Positions 1 to 7,372 of a stretch of DNA of 64,000 nt are shown here, piece by piece. The notes under the pieces are model-generated. The model did no database searches and had not been told where the DNA came from. It saw only the letters and a program-made list of their open reading frames with translations. Each line of letters opens with the position of its first letter. The first letter of the stretch is position 1. Source of the DNA: Microbacterium paraoxydans (GTDB lineage: Bacteria > Actinomycetota > Actinomycetes > Actinomycetales > Microbacteriaceae); contig NZ_JAIVLG010000006.1 of NCBI RefSeq assembly GCF_020524545.1, positions 372,001-436,000 of the forward strand, read 5' to 3'. A program made the position numbers and the translations under genes.

Positions 1-193
1 TGTTCGCGCCGGTCGCCAGCTCCGCGATCCCGCCCGCGTCGATCACCGCGACATCGAGTCCGGCGCGGGTGAGCATCACCGCGGTCGAGAGCCCGGTGAT
101 GCCCGCTCCGACGACGATCACGTCATGGTGCACGCCCGCCTCGAACGGGGACCCCGCGGGCAGGTTCTTCTCGAGCTTCCACAACGGTCTCAT
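1..193 (-). CDS. FAD-dependent oxidoreductase, N-terminal part only
   Basis: Only the first 64 codons lie in the window; the gene continues beyond base 1. The translation begins MRPLWKLEKNLP and reaches a Rossmann FAD-binding motif (VIVVGAGITGLSTA) near residues 25-38, followed by a second strand ending in an acidic residue (VAVID), as in the DadA/GlpD-like superfamily. The ending ATGAN resembles the flavoproteins that carry a C-terminal Rieske domain, but that part is not visible. The ATG at 191-193 is the only good in-frame start. It is divergent from the crcB genes, with an 86-base gap. Substrate unknown. Confidence 0.8.
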   Translation of the reverse strand, partial: MRPLWKLEKNLPAGSPFEAGVHHDVIVVGAGITGLSTAVMLTRAGLDVAVIDAGGIAELATGAN

Positions 194-279
194 TCCGACA
201 GTCAACGTCGCGCGGCGCGAGGGAGCCACGCCCTTGACATCGACTCGGCGCGCTGGCACGCGCGACTAAGGTGGCGAGC

Positions 280-654
280 ATGACCTTCCGCCGCATCCTG
301 TTCGTCGCCGCAGGCGGCACGGTCGGCACGGCGGCGAGGCTGGGCCTCGGCCTGGCGTTGCCCGACGCGGACGGCTTTCCGGTGGCCGTCCTCCTCGCCA
401 ACGTCCTCGGCGCGGTGCTGATCGGGGTGCTGGCCGCGCGCCTCCCCGCGTCCGCGGACCTCCGCCTCGCTCTCGGAACGGGAGTGCTCGGCGGTTTCAC
501 GACGTACAGCGCGTTCATGACCGGCGCCGTGCAGCTGTGGGCGGATGCCCCGGTGCTCGCGGCTGCCTACGCCGTCGGCAGTCTGGTGCTCGGACTGGCC
601 GGAGCCGCGCTCGGCCTGCGCATCGGTCGGCCCCGACGGGGAGCACCAGCGTGA
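280..654 (+). CDS. crcB: CrcB family fluoride exporter, first subunit
   Basis: Small membrane protein of 124 residues with four hydrophobic segments, the usual size for CrcB/Fluc fluoride channels, which export fluoride from the cytoplasm as dual-topology dimers. The family signature GGFTTYSAF lies in the third segment, and a conserved Asn (ANVLGA) lies in the second. The ATG at 280 is preferred to the GTG at 271 because AAGGTGG ends five bases before it. Its stop overlaps the GTG start of a second crcB gene, so the two probably form a heterodimer, as is common in actinobacteria. No fluoride riboswitch was recognised in the 86-base upstream gap. Confidence 0.93.
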   Translation: MTFRRILFVAAGGTVGTAARLGLGLALPDADGFPVAVLLANVLGAVLIGVLAARLPASADLRLALGTGVLGGFTTYSAFMTGAVQLWADAPVLAAAYAVGSLVLGLAGAALGLRIGRPRRGAPA

Positions 655-1010
655 CCCCGCTGCTCTTCCTCGGCGCCGCGCTCGCCGGCGGGGTCGGCGC
701 GGTGCTGCGCTACCTCGCCGATCTCGGGGTCGCGCGGCTCGCCGGCCGCCGCTTCCCGTGGGGCATCCTCCTCGTGAACGTATCCGGCTCCTTCGCCCTC
801 GGGGTCGTCACCGCGGCGCTGCCAGACGCGGCTTTCGTGCTCGGCGCCGGGCTGCTGGGCGGATACACGACCTTCAGCACGGCGATGCTCGACACGGTCG
901 CGCTGTGGCGGGACGGGGAACGCGGAGCCGCTGTCTTCAACGCGCTCGGGATGCTCCTGCTCGGCGTTCTCGCGGCGGGGCTCGGTCTGGCCCTCGGCAC
1001 CGCCCTCTGA
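651..1010 (+). CDS. crcB: CrcB family fluoride exporter, second subunit
   Basis: 119-residue partner of the preceding gene. The GTG at 651 overlaps the TGA of the first subunit (GTGA), indicating translational coupling. Family motifs are clear: LLVNVSGSFALG in the second membrane segment and GGYTTFSTA in the third. The paired arrangement suggests that the subunits insert with opposite topology and form the two-pore fluoride channel together. A strong palindrome follows 26 bases after the stop and probably terminates the transcript. Confidence 0.93.
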   Translation: MTPLLFLGAALAGGVGAVLRYLADLGVARLAGRRFPWGILLVNVSGSFALGVVTAALPDAAFVLGAGLLGGYTTFSTAMLDTVALWRDGERGAAVFNALGMLLLGVLAAGLGLALGTAL

Positions 1011-1035
1011 CCCTCGCGGGGCCGTCCTGCTCCCG

Positions 1036-1093
1036 GTGCGGGATCAAAAACGCTCCCTGCGGCGCGATGCCCGGTGCGTTTTTGATCCCGCAC
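1036..1093. terminator. Perfect 18-bp palindrome, class A intergenic repeat
   Basis: Arms GTGCGGGATCAAAAACGC (1036-1053) and its exact complement (1076-1093) enclose a 22-base loop. The A5/T5 runs inside the stem resemble a bidirectional Rho-independent terminator. The same core, GCGGGATC(A/G)AAAACGC, recurs at 17991, 26354 and 27573. Confidence 0.75.
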
Positions 1094-1152
1094 GCAGGGG
1101 ATGGGGGGAGGGACGGGGGTTGCGGGGTGGGGAGGGGCGAGGTAGCCTCCTT

Positions 1153-1180
1153 GTTAATCGATTCACGCTAAACGATTAAC
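1153..1180. promoter_or_regulatory. Two LacI-family operator-like half-sites
   Basis: GTTAATCG (1153-1160) and CGATTAAC (1173-1180) are exact inverted repeats. Each also sits in a short palindrome with the central CG typical of LacI-family sites: AATCGATT (1156-1163) and AAACGATT. They lie 40-67 bases ahead of the binding-protein start, in an AT-rich patch within GC-rich DNA. The LacI gene at 4342 in the same operon is the obvious ligand-responsive regulator. Confidence 0.65.
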
Positions 1181-1219
1181 AGCCTAATTCCGCACTCGTC
1201 ACTGTCGAAGGAGACACCG

Positions 1220-2488
1220 ATGCCCCGTACGACCCGCCGCGCTCTGGGCGCCCTCGCCGCATCAGCGGCTGCCGTCCTCGCTCTCAGCGCCTGCTCCTCC
1301 GCGACCGCGGGGGAGAGCTCCGACGGCGACGTCACCCTCAGCTACGCCATATGGGACGAGAACCAGAAGCCCGCGATGGAGGACATCGCCGCGGCGTTCA
1401 CGAAGGAGCACCCGAACGTCACGATCGACATCCAGGTGACCCCGTACAAGGAGTACTTCACCAAGCTGCAGACCGCTGCGACGGGCGGCTCGGCGGCCGA
1501 CGTCTTCTGGATGAACGGTCCGAACTTCCAGCTGTACGCCTCGAACGGGCAGCTCGCACCGCTCGACGACGGCGGCATCGACACCGCGGACTACCCCGAG
1601 GGTCTGATCGACCTGTACACGTACGACGGCACGCTCTACGGCGCTCCGAAGGACTTCGACACCGTCGCGCTCTGGTACAACAAGGCGCTGTTCGACGCCG
1701 CCGGGGTGGAGTACCCCTCGGCGGGGTGGACGTGGGAGGACTTCGCCGCGGCCGCGGCGAAGCTCACAGACCCCGCGAAGGGGCAGTTCGGCGTCGCAGC
1801 CAGTCAGTACGGCCAGGAGAACTTCTACAACTCGATCGCCCAGGCGGGTGGGGAAGTCATCTCCGCCGACGGGACCGAGAGCGGATACGGCACGCCCGAA
1901 GCGCTCGCGGGCATCGAGCTGTGGACCGACCTGATCGCAGCCGGCTCCTCGCCCACGGCACAGCAGATGACCGACACCAACCCCGAGGACTTCTTCCTCT
2001 CGGGCAAGGTCGCCATGTTCCAGAACGGATCGTGGGCGGCCATCGCCTACGCGGACAATGCCGACATCGCCGACACCGTCGATGTGGCACCGCTGCCCGC
2101 CGGTGCCGAAGGCAACCAGAGCGTGATCCACGGTGTCGGAAACGTCGCCAACGCGAAGAGCGCGCATCTCGCCGAGGCCAAGGCGTTCGCGGAGTTCGCC
2201 TCCGGGGAGCAGGCCGCGAAGATCCAGGCCGAGACCGGTACCGTGATCCCGGCGTTCGACGGCACCCAGCAGGCGTGGGTCGACGCGCTTCCCCAGTACG
2301 ACCTGCAGGTCTACATCGACGCCCTCGAGACCGCGGTGCCGTACCCGGTGTCGAAGAACACCTCTGCGTGGACGAGCATCGAGAGCGAGGTGCTCTCCCA
2401 GGTGTGGTCGGGGGCAGTCACTCCGAAGGACGGCCTGCAGGACCTCGCCGACCAGATGCAGGCCGCACTGGACGCCGAGCAGGACTGA
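1220..2488 (+). CDS. Sugar ABC transporter substrate-binding lipoprotein (SBP_bac_1)
   Basis: 422-residue extracellular solute-binding protein of the CUT1 family. A lipoprotein signal peptide ends in the lipobox LSAC, with the lipidated Cys at residue 25. The mature part has the usual features: an N-terminal strand starting VTLSYAIW, FTKEHPNVTIDI, the hinge segment DTVALWYNKALFD, and a C-terminal helical lobe. An SD-like GAAGGAGA precedes the ATG. It heads an operon of two permeases, LacI and an oxidoreductase. The substrate is probably an oligosaccharide or glycoside; nothing in the sequence fixes which one. Confidence 0.92.
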   Translation: MPRTTRRALGALAASAAAVLALSACSSATAGESSDGDVTLSYAIWDENQKPAMEDIAAAFTKEHPNVTIDIQVTPYKEYFTKLQTAATGGSAADVFWMNGPNFQLYASNGQLAPLDDGGIDTADYPEGLIDLYTYDGTLYGAPKDFDTVALWYNKALFDAAGVEYPSAGWTWEDFAAAAAKLTDPAKGQFGVAASQYGQENFYNSIAQAGGEVISADGTESGYGTPEALAGIELWTDLIAAGSSPTAQQMTDTNPEDFFLSGKVAMFQNGSWAAIAYADNADIADTVDVAPLPAGAEGNQSVIHGVGNVANAKSAHLAEAKAFAEFASGEQAAKIQAETGTVIPAFDGTQQAWVDALPQYDLQVYIDALETAVPYPVSKNTSAWTSIESEVLSQVWSGAVTPKDGLQDLADQMQAALDAEQD

Positions 2489-2492
2489 GCGG

Positions 2493-3452
2493 ATGACCGT
2501 CATCGCGCCGCGCGCGGTCGAGACGGCGGAGCGGATGCCGGAGTCGCAGGACTCCGGTGTCCGTCGCCGCCGTCGGAGCCCCGGAGCCTCGCCCTGGTGG
2601 GCGCTGGTCTTCCTCGGGCCGACCGCGCTGGGCATCGCCGTGTTCTACCTGTGGCCGACCGTCCGGACCCTCATCATCTCGTTCACGAAGTCGGGCCCGT
2701 TCGGGGGATCCGAGTGGGTGGGCATCGAGAACTACGCGCGTCTGTTCCAGGATCCCGAGCTGATCGGAGCCCTTCGCAACACCGCGATCTACACGGTCAT
2801 CGCGCTCATCGGCATCCCGCTCGCGGTCGGCATCGCCGCCCTGCTGAACACCGCCGGGCTCAAGGGCCGCAGTGCCTACCGCACGCTCTACTTCATCCCC
2901 GTCGTCACGATGCCGGCCGCCATCGCGCTGGTGTGGCGCATGATCTACAACGGCGACTACGGGGTGCTCAACGCCGCGCTCGGAGCTGTCGGCATCGAGG
3001 GGCGCAGCTGGCTCACCGACCCGAACACCGCGTTGGTCGCCATTGCCGTCGTCGGGATCTGGGCGGGGCTCGGGACCAACATCGTCATCTTCCTCGCCGG
3101 ACTCCAGGGCATCCCCGACACGATCATGGAGGCTGCCGATCTCGACGGCGCTGGCCCCGTGCGCAAGTTCTTCTCGATCACGATCCCGCTGCTGTCGCCG
3201 TCGATCTTCTTCGTCAGCGTGATCAGCGTGATCGGGGCGCTGCAGGTGTTCGACCTCATCTACATGATGCTCGGCCGCAGCAACCCCGCGATGCCGAACA
3301 CCCGCACCGTCGTCTATCTCTTCTACGAAGCGGGCTTCCTCGACAACGACCGCGGCTATGCGGCCGCCGTCGCCTTCCTGCTGCTCGTGATCATCCTGAT
3401 CCTCACGATCGTGCAGTTCCGTCTGCAGAAGAAGTGGGTGCACTATGAGTGA
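2493..3452 (+). CDS. Sugar ABC transporter permease, MalF type
   Basis: 319 residues with six predicted membrane helices after a charged N-terminus. The EAA loop that docks to the ATPase is present (EAADLDGAGPVRKF, about residues 212-225), followed by the typical IPLLSPSIFF. It starts four bases after the binding-protein stop and overlaps the next permease by eight bases. Together the two permeases form the membrane channel of a CUT1 importer. No ATP-binding subunit is encoded nearby, so a shared MsiK-like ATPase elsewhere is likely. Confidence 0.93.
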   Translation: MTVIAPRAVETAERMPESQDSGVRRRRRSPGASPWWALVFLGPTALGIAVFYLWPTVRTLIISFTKSGPFGGSEWVGIENYARLFQDPELIGALRNTAIYTVIALIGIPLAVGIAALLNTAGLKGRSAYRTLYFIPVVTMPAAIALVWRMIYNGDYGVLNAALGAVGIEGRSWLTDPNTALVAIAVVGIWAGLGTNIVIFLAGLQGIPDTIMEAADLDGAGPVRKFFSITIPLLSPSIFFVSVISVIGALQVFDLIYMMLGRSNPAMPNTRTVVYLFYEAGFLDNDRGYAAAVAFLLLVIILILTIVQFRLQKKWVHYE

Positions 3453-4338
3453 CGTCTCGCTCGATACGCGCGCCGTGGTCGGCGCTCCCGCCGGTCGCCC
3501 GGGCACGCGTGCCGGGAAGCCGAGGAATCGCGGACTCTGGATCGTGCACCTCGTGCTCCTCGTCGGCGCCGTGCTGATGGTCTTCCCGTTCGTCTGGCAG
3601 CTGCTGACCTCGTTCAAGACGCTGTCGGACTCGGTGCAGGTGCCGCCGTCGTTCCTGCCGCGCGAATGGGTGTTCACGAACTTCGCCGAGGTGTTCGACT
3701 CGATGCCGTTCGGGCAGATGTTCCTGAACTCCGTGCTCCTCACGGTCGGGCGCACGGTCGGACAGGTGGTGCTGTGCACGATGGCGGGCTACGCGTTCGC
3801 GCGCATCCCGTTCCCCGGCCGCAACGCCCTGTTCGTGGTGTTCCTCTCGGTGCTGATGGTTCCGTCGCAGCTCTACCTGCTGCCGCAGTACGAGATCATC
3901 CAGTCGCTGGGGTGGCTCAATACCCTGCAGGCGCTCATCGTGCCCGGAATCTTCAGCGCATTCGGCACCTTTCTGATGAGGCAGTTCTTCATGTCGATGC
4001 CCGCCGAGCTCGAGGAGGCCGCGCGCATCGACGGAGCGAATCCGTGGCAGACCTTCTGGCGGATCATGGTTCCGCTCGCGAAGCCTGGCATCATCGCACT
4101 TGTGGTGTTCACCGTGCTGTGGTCCTGGAACGATCTGCTCTGGCCGTTGATCGTGACGACCGACCCCGCGAAGATGCCGCTGTCGGTCGGCCTCTCGCAG
4201 CTGGTCGGCATCCACGGCACCGACTATCCGGTGCTGATGGCGGGTGCGCTGCTGGCGACGCTCCCGATGCTGGTGACCTTCATGATCCTGCAGCGGCAGT
4301 TCATCCAGGGCATCGCGTTCAGCGGATCGAAGGGCTGA
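3445..4338 (+). CDS. Sugar ABC transporter permease, MalG type
   Basis: 297 residues, six membrane helices. The EAA motif (EEAARIDGANPWQTFWRI, about residues 190-207) and the following VPLAKPG are canonical for the MalG-like partner. The ATG lies inside the end of the preceding permease gene, so translation is coupled. The next gene, a LacI regulator, begins three bases after this stop. It acts with the MalF-type subunit to move the sugar across the membrane. Confidence 0.93.
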   Translation: MSDVSLDTRAVVGAPAGRPGTRAGKPRNRGLWIVHLVLLVGAVLMVFPFVWQLLTSFKTLSDSVQVPPSFLPREWVFTNFAEVFDSMPFGQMFLNSVLLTVGRTVGQVVLCTMAGYAFARIPFPGRNALFVVFLSVLMVPSQLYLLPQYEIIQSLGWLNTLQALIVPGIFSAFGTFLMRQFFMSMPAELEEAARIDGANPWQTFWRIMVPLAKPGIIALVVFTVLWSWNDLLWPLIVTTDPAKMPLSVGLSQLVGIHGTDYPVLMAGALLATLPMLVTFMILQRQFIQGIAFSGSKG

Positions 4339-4341
4339 GAC

Positions 4342-5400
4342 ATGGCGAAGAGCGAGCACCAGACGCCTCGGCGCCCGACCCTGCGCATGGTGGCCGAACG
4401 GGCCGGGGTGTCGACGGCGACCGTGTCGTACGTGTTCTCCGGGCGGGCAGGGGCGGCATCGGGCGCCGGCGTCGCCGAGGCCACGGCCGCGCGGGTGCTG
4501 GCCGCGGCCGACGAGCTCAACTACCGGCCGAACAGCGCGGCGCGGGCGATCCGCACGGGACGCAGCGGCATGGTGCAGCTCTCCTTGCACATGCTCAGCG
4601 ACCCGTGGTCCCTGGCGGTGGCCGACGCGGTGAATGCCGAGGCGAACAAGCACGGACTCACCACCCTGATCCTCGCGGACGGCGACTGGCACGCCGCTCT
4701 CGACCGCGTCGAGAGCGACGTGGCGTACCTGGACGGGGTCGGGCTCGACGAGACGGCACGGCAGAACCTCGCCGACCTCGTGCGGCGCGGGCAGCGCCTG
4801 GTGGTGTTCTCCGAGCACCTCGAACCCGAGGGCTTCGACGTGATCCGCTCCGACGCGATCCCCGGATGTGAGATCGCGATGGACCATCTGTTGGAGAAGC
4901 ACACCGCGATTGGATGCATCGCCGCAGAGGGAGCAGTGCGCCTCGCCGGCGAACAGCTCACCCGCTACACGCCCTACGTCGAGAAGCTCGCAGCCGCCGG
5001 TATCGAGCCCGACCCCGCCTGGACCGTGACGTACGCCGACACTCAGGCGAGCGCGTTCACGGCGGCGGTCGAGTTGCTGTCGGGTGAGAACCGGCCGCGG
5101 GCCGTGTACGCGACGACCGACTTCGCCGCGATCGCCGCGATCAACGCCGCGCACATGCTCGGCCTGCGGGTGCCGCACGACGTCGCGGTGGTGGGGGTCG
5201 GCAACACCCCGGACGCCCGCCTGATCGCGCCCACCCTGACGACCGTCGGCCCGACCGACTTCTACGAGAGGCAGGCGCGCATCATCGTCGACCGTGCCCT
5301 CGAGACCGACCCCACCCCCGGGCGCCTGCACGACTTCGCATGGACGCTCTTCCCCGGCGGATCCACCGACCTCGACGCCCCCACACCGCGGGCCCGTTGA
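4342..5400 (+). CDS. LacI family transcriptional regulator
   Basis: 352 residues. The N-terminal helix-turn-helix and hinge lie at about residues 14-60 (LRMVAERAGVSTATVSYVF, then ELNYRPNSAARAIRTGRSG), followed by a periplasmic-binding-protein-like ligand domain to about residue 340. The hinge segment NYRPNSAAR that contacts the minor groove is intact. Its position in the operon it probably controls points to local autoregulation; the sites at 1153-1180 are the likely operator. The effector is presumably the imported sugar or its breakdown product. Confidence 0.9.
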   Translation: MAKSEHQTPRRPTLRMVAERAGVSTATVSYVFSGRAGAASGAGVAEATAARVLAAADELNYRPNSAARAIRTGRSGMVQLSLHMLSDPWSLAVADAVNAEANKHGLTTLILADGDWHAALDRVESDVAYLDGVGLDETARQNLADLVRRGQRLVVFSEHLEPEGFDVIRSDAIPGCEIAMDHLLEKHTAIGCIAAEGAVRLAGEQLTRYTPYVEKLAAAGIEPDPAWTVTYADTQASAFTAAVELLSGENRPRAVYATTDFAAIAAINAAHMLGLRVPHDVAVVGVGNTPDARLIAPTLTTVGPTDFYERQARIIVDRALETDPTPGRLHDFAWTLFPGGSTDLDAPTPRAR

Positions 5401-5441
5401 CCTCGGCATCCCGCGCAGACTCATCACACAGAAGGACCATC

Positions 5442-6623
5442 GTGGATCTCCAGATCGGCATCATCGGCTTCGGCGCGCGCTCGACCCTCCAGGAAGAGGT
5501 GCATCGACCCGGGCACGGATCACGCATCAGCGCCGTGTGCGACCTCGCCCCGCGCGCTCGTGAAGATGCCCGCGTCCTCGTGCCGGACGCCCTCATCACC
5601 GACTCGCTCGACGAGCTGCTGGCCTCGGGCGTCGACGCCGTCATGGTGCTCACCCCCGACGACACGCACGCCGCCCTCAGCATCCGGGCACTCGAAGCCG
5701 GGGTGCCGGTGTTCTGCGAGAAGCCCCTCGCGATCGATCTCGCCGACGCCGACCGGATGCTCGAGACCGCACGCCGCACCGGCACCGGGCTCTACATCGG
5801 CCACAACATGCGGCACATGCCCGTGATCACGCTCATGCGCGGACTGATCCAGAGCGGGCGCATCGGCCAGGTCAAGGCTGTGTGGGTGCGGCACTTCGTC
5901 GGCCACGGCGGTGACTTCTACTTCAAGGACTGGCACGCCGACCGTCGCCGCACCACGGGCCTGCTGCTGCAGAAGGGCGCGCACGACATCGACGTCATCC
6001 ACTGGCTCGCCGGTGCCTACAGCGAGCGGGTCTCGGCGATGGGGGCACTGAGCGTCTACGGAGACATCACCGACCGACGCGACCGGGCCGGGGAGCGGAT
6101 GCCGGACTGGTTCAGCATGGACAACTGGCCCCCCACCGCGCTCACCGGGCTGCATCCGGTGGTGGACGTCGAGGACATCTCGATGGTGAACATGCAGCTG
6201 GAGGGCGGGATCTTCGCGTCGTACCAGCAGTGCCACTTCACCCCTGACTACTGGCGCAACTACACCGTGATCGGCACCGAGGGGCGCATCGAGAACTTCG
6301 GCGATGTGGCCGGCAGCGAGGTCAAGCTGTGGAATCGGAGGCATGCGGGGGCGGCCGACGCCGACGAGACCTTCATCGTCCCCGAGGTCCCGGACGCGGG
6401 CCACGACGGCGCCGATGCGCTGCTCGTCGCCGAGTTCCTGCGGTTCGTGCGGCACGGAGGGCTGACGGCGACGTCGCCGATCGCGGCGCGCGAGGCCGTG
6501 GCGGCCGGCATCCTCGCCACCGCGTCCCTTCGGGGCGACGGCTCCGCGATCGAGATCCCGCCGCTGGATCCCGACCTCGTGGCCTACTTCGAGCGGGGCC
6601 AGGTCGAGGCCGCGTTGGTCTGA
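5442..6623 (+). CDS. Gfo/Idh/MocA family NAD(P)-dependent oxidoreductase
   Basis: 393 residues. An N-terminal Rossmann fold (IGIIGFGARS), the family motif CEKPLAID near residue 92 and a C-terminal alpha/beta sheet domain mark a sugar or sugar-acid dehydrogenase. The GTG at 5442 is chosen because AGAAGGACC stands just upstream and the translation then starts directly on the Rossmann strand; an earlier in-frame ATG would add 34 residues with no family similarity. As last gene of the sugar operon it probably oxidises or isomerises the imported sugar. A class B palindrome follows the stop. Confidence 0.88.
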   Translation: MDLQIGIIGFGARSTLQEEVHRPGHGSRISAVCDLAPRAREDARVLVPDALITDSLDELLASGVDAVMVLTPDDTHAALSIRALEAGVPVFCEKPLAIDLADADRMLETARRTGTGLYIGHNMRHMPVITLMRGLIQSGRIGQVKAVWVRHFVGHGGDFYFKDWHADRRRTTGLLLQKGAHDIDVIHWLAGAYSERVSAMGALSVYGDITDRRDRAGERMPDWFSMDNWPPTALTGLHPVVDVEDISMVNMQLEGGIFASYQQCHFTPDYWRNYTVIGTEGRIENFGDVAGSEVKLWNRRHAGAADADETFIVPEVPDAGHDGADALLVAEFLRFVRHGGLTATSPIAAREAVAAGILATASLRGDGSAIEIPPLDPDLVAYFERGQVEAALV

Positions 6624-6635
6624 CGCCCCCGGCGG

Positions 6636-6694
6636 TTCGAGTCGCGCAAATTGCTGGATCGGCGTCCCGGATCGAACCAGTTGCGCGATTCGAA
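6636..6694. terminator. Intergenic palindrome, class B repeat
   Basis: The left arm TTCGAGTCGCGCAA (from 6636) pairs with TTGCGCGATTCGAA (to 6694) with one mismatch. The same arm core, TTCGAATCGCGC, recurs at 10548-10606. It follows the oxidoreductase gene and precedes the TetR promoter. It could terminate transcription; there is no T-run after the stem. Confidence 0.55.
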
Positions 6695-6730
6695 ACACCA
6701 GCCGCTCCCAGCATCCTCACAATCCGAAAA

Positions 6731-6750
6731 TGTACAAACGTACATGTACG
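6731..6750. promoter_or_regulatory. Probable TetR operator, overlapping palindromes
   Basis: TGTACAAACGTACA (6731-6744) and the perfect palindrome CGTACATGTACG (6739-6750) overlap 19-38 bases before the tetR start. This fits autorepression and control of the downstream RND gene in the same transcript. Confidence 0.65.
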
Positions 6751-6768
6751 GATGTCCAAGGGGGCGGG

Positions 6769-7356
6769 ATGAAGCATGGTGCGCGTCGTCGACGTGACCC
6801 TGAAGCACGCCGTCTCGAGATCGTCACCGCTGCGGCCGAACTGATCGTCGAGGTGGGCGCCGAGGCCGTCACGCACCGCATGGTCGCCGCCCGCGCCGGC
6901 GTGCCTCTCGGGGCGACGACCCAGTACTTCGACACGCTCGACGACCTCCGTGCCGCGGCCTTCCGCGCGCTCGCCGAGGAGATCGATGCACGCCTCGACG
7001 GCGTCCGTCAGACCCTCGCCGAGCGCGGCGTCTCGCCTCACACGATCGCCACCCTGATCGCCGACAGCATGGACGACGCGCACGCCGTCCAGGCCGACCG
7101 GGCGGTGGTGACGGCTGCCGTGCACGACCCGCGTCTGCGCGAACTCGCCCGTCACCTGTCCGACCGGCTCGTGGAACTCCTCGAGCCGACCTATGGTGAA
7201 GAGCGGGCCCGCGCGGCGATGATCTTCATCGACGGCGTCATGTGGAACATGCAGATCCGCGACGACCGCCTCGCGAAGTCCTTCATCGAGACCGCACTGG
7301 CGCGGATCCTCGGAGATTCCGTCTCCACACCGACCGCAGCGACAGCCACACCCTGA
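6769..7356 (+). CDS. TetR family regulator of the adjacent RND pump
   Basis: 195 residues from the ATG at 6769. This start is preferred to one at 6730, which lies inside the palindromic operator and lacks an SD sequence; AAGGGGG precedes 6769. The N-terminal helix-turn-helix is at about residues 24-48 (AEAVTHRMVAARAGVPLGATTQYF). The C-terminal half is a ligand-binding helical domain of unknown specificity. The RND transporter starts 17 bases downstream. Repression relieved by a pump substrate is the usual logic of such pairs, inferred here. Confidence 0.88.
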   Translation: MKHGARRRRDPEARRLEIVTAAAELIVEVGAEAVTHRMVAARAGVPLGATTQYFDTLDDLRAAAFRALAEEIDARLDGVRQTLAERGVSPHTIATLIADSMDDAHAVQADRAVVTAAVHDPRLRELARHLSDRLVELLEPTYGEERARAAMIFIDGVMWNMQIRDDRLAKSFIETALARILGDSVSTPTAATATP

Positions 7357-7372
7357 CACCGAGGAAAACGCC

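Noticed and set aside
194..279. Fluoride riboswitch before the crcB pair
   Set aside because: The gap is only 86 bases and I could not find the conserved fluoride aptamer core. A TTGACA at 234-239 is more likely a promoter element.
6730..6768. Upstream ATG as start of the tetR gene
   Set aside because: It lies in the palindromic operator and has no SD; the added residues are unlike TetR N-termini.
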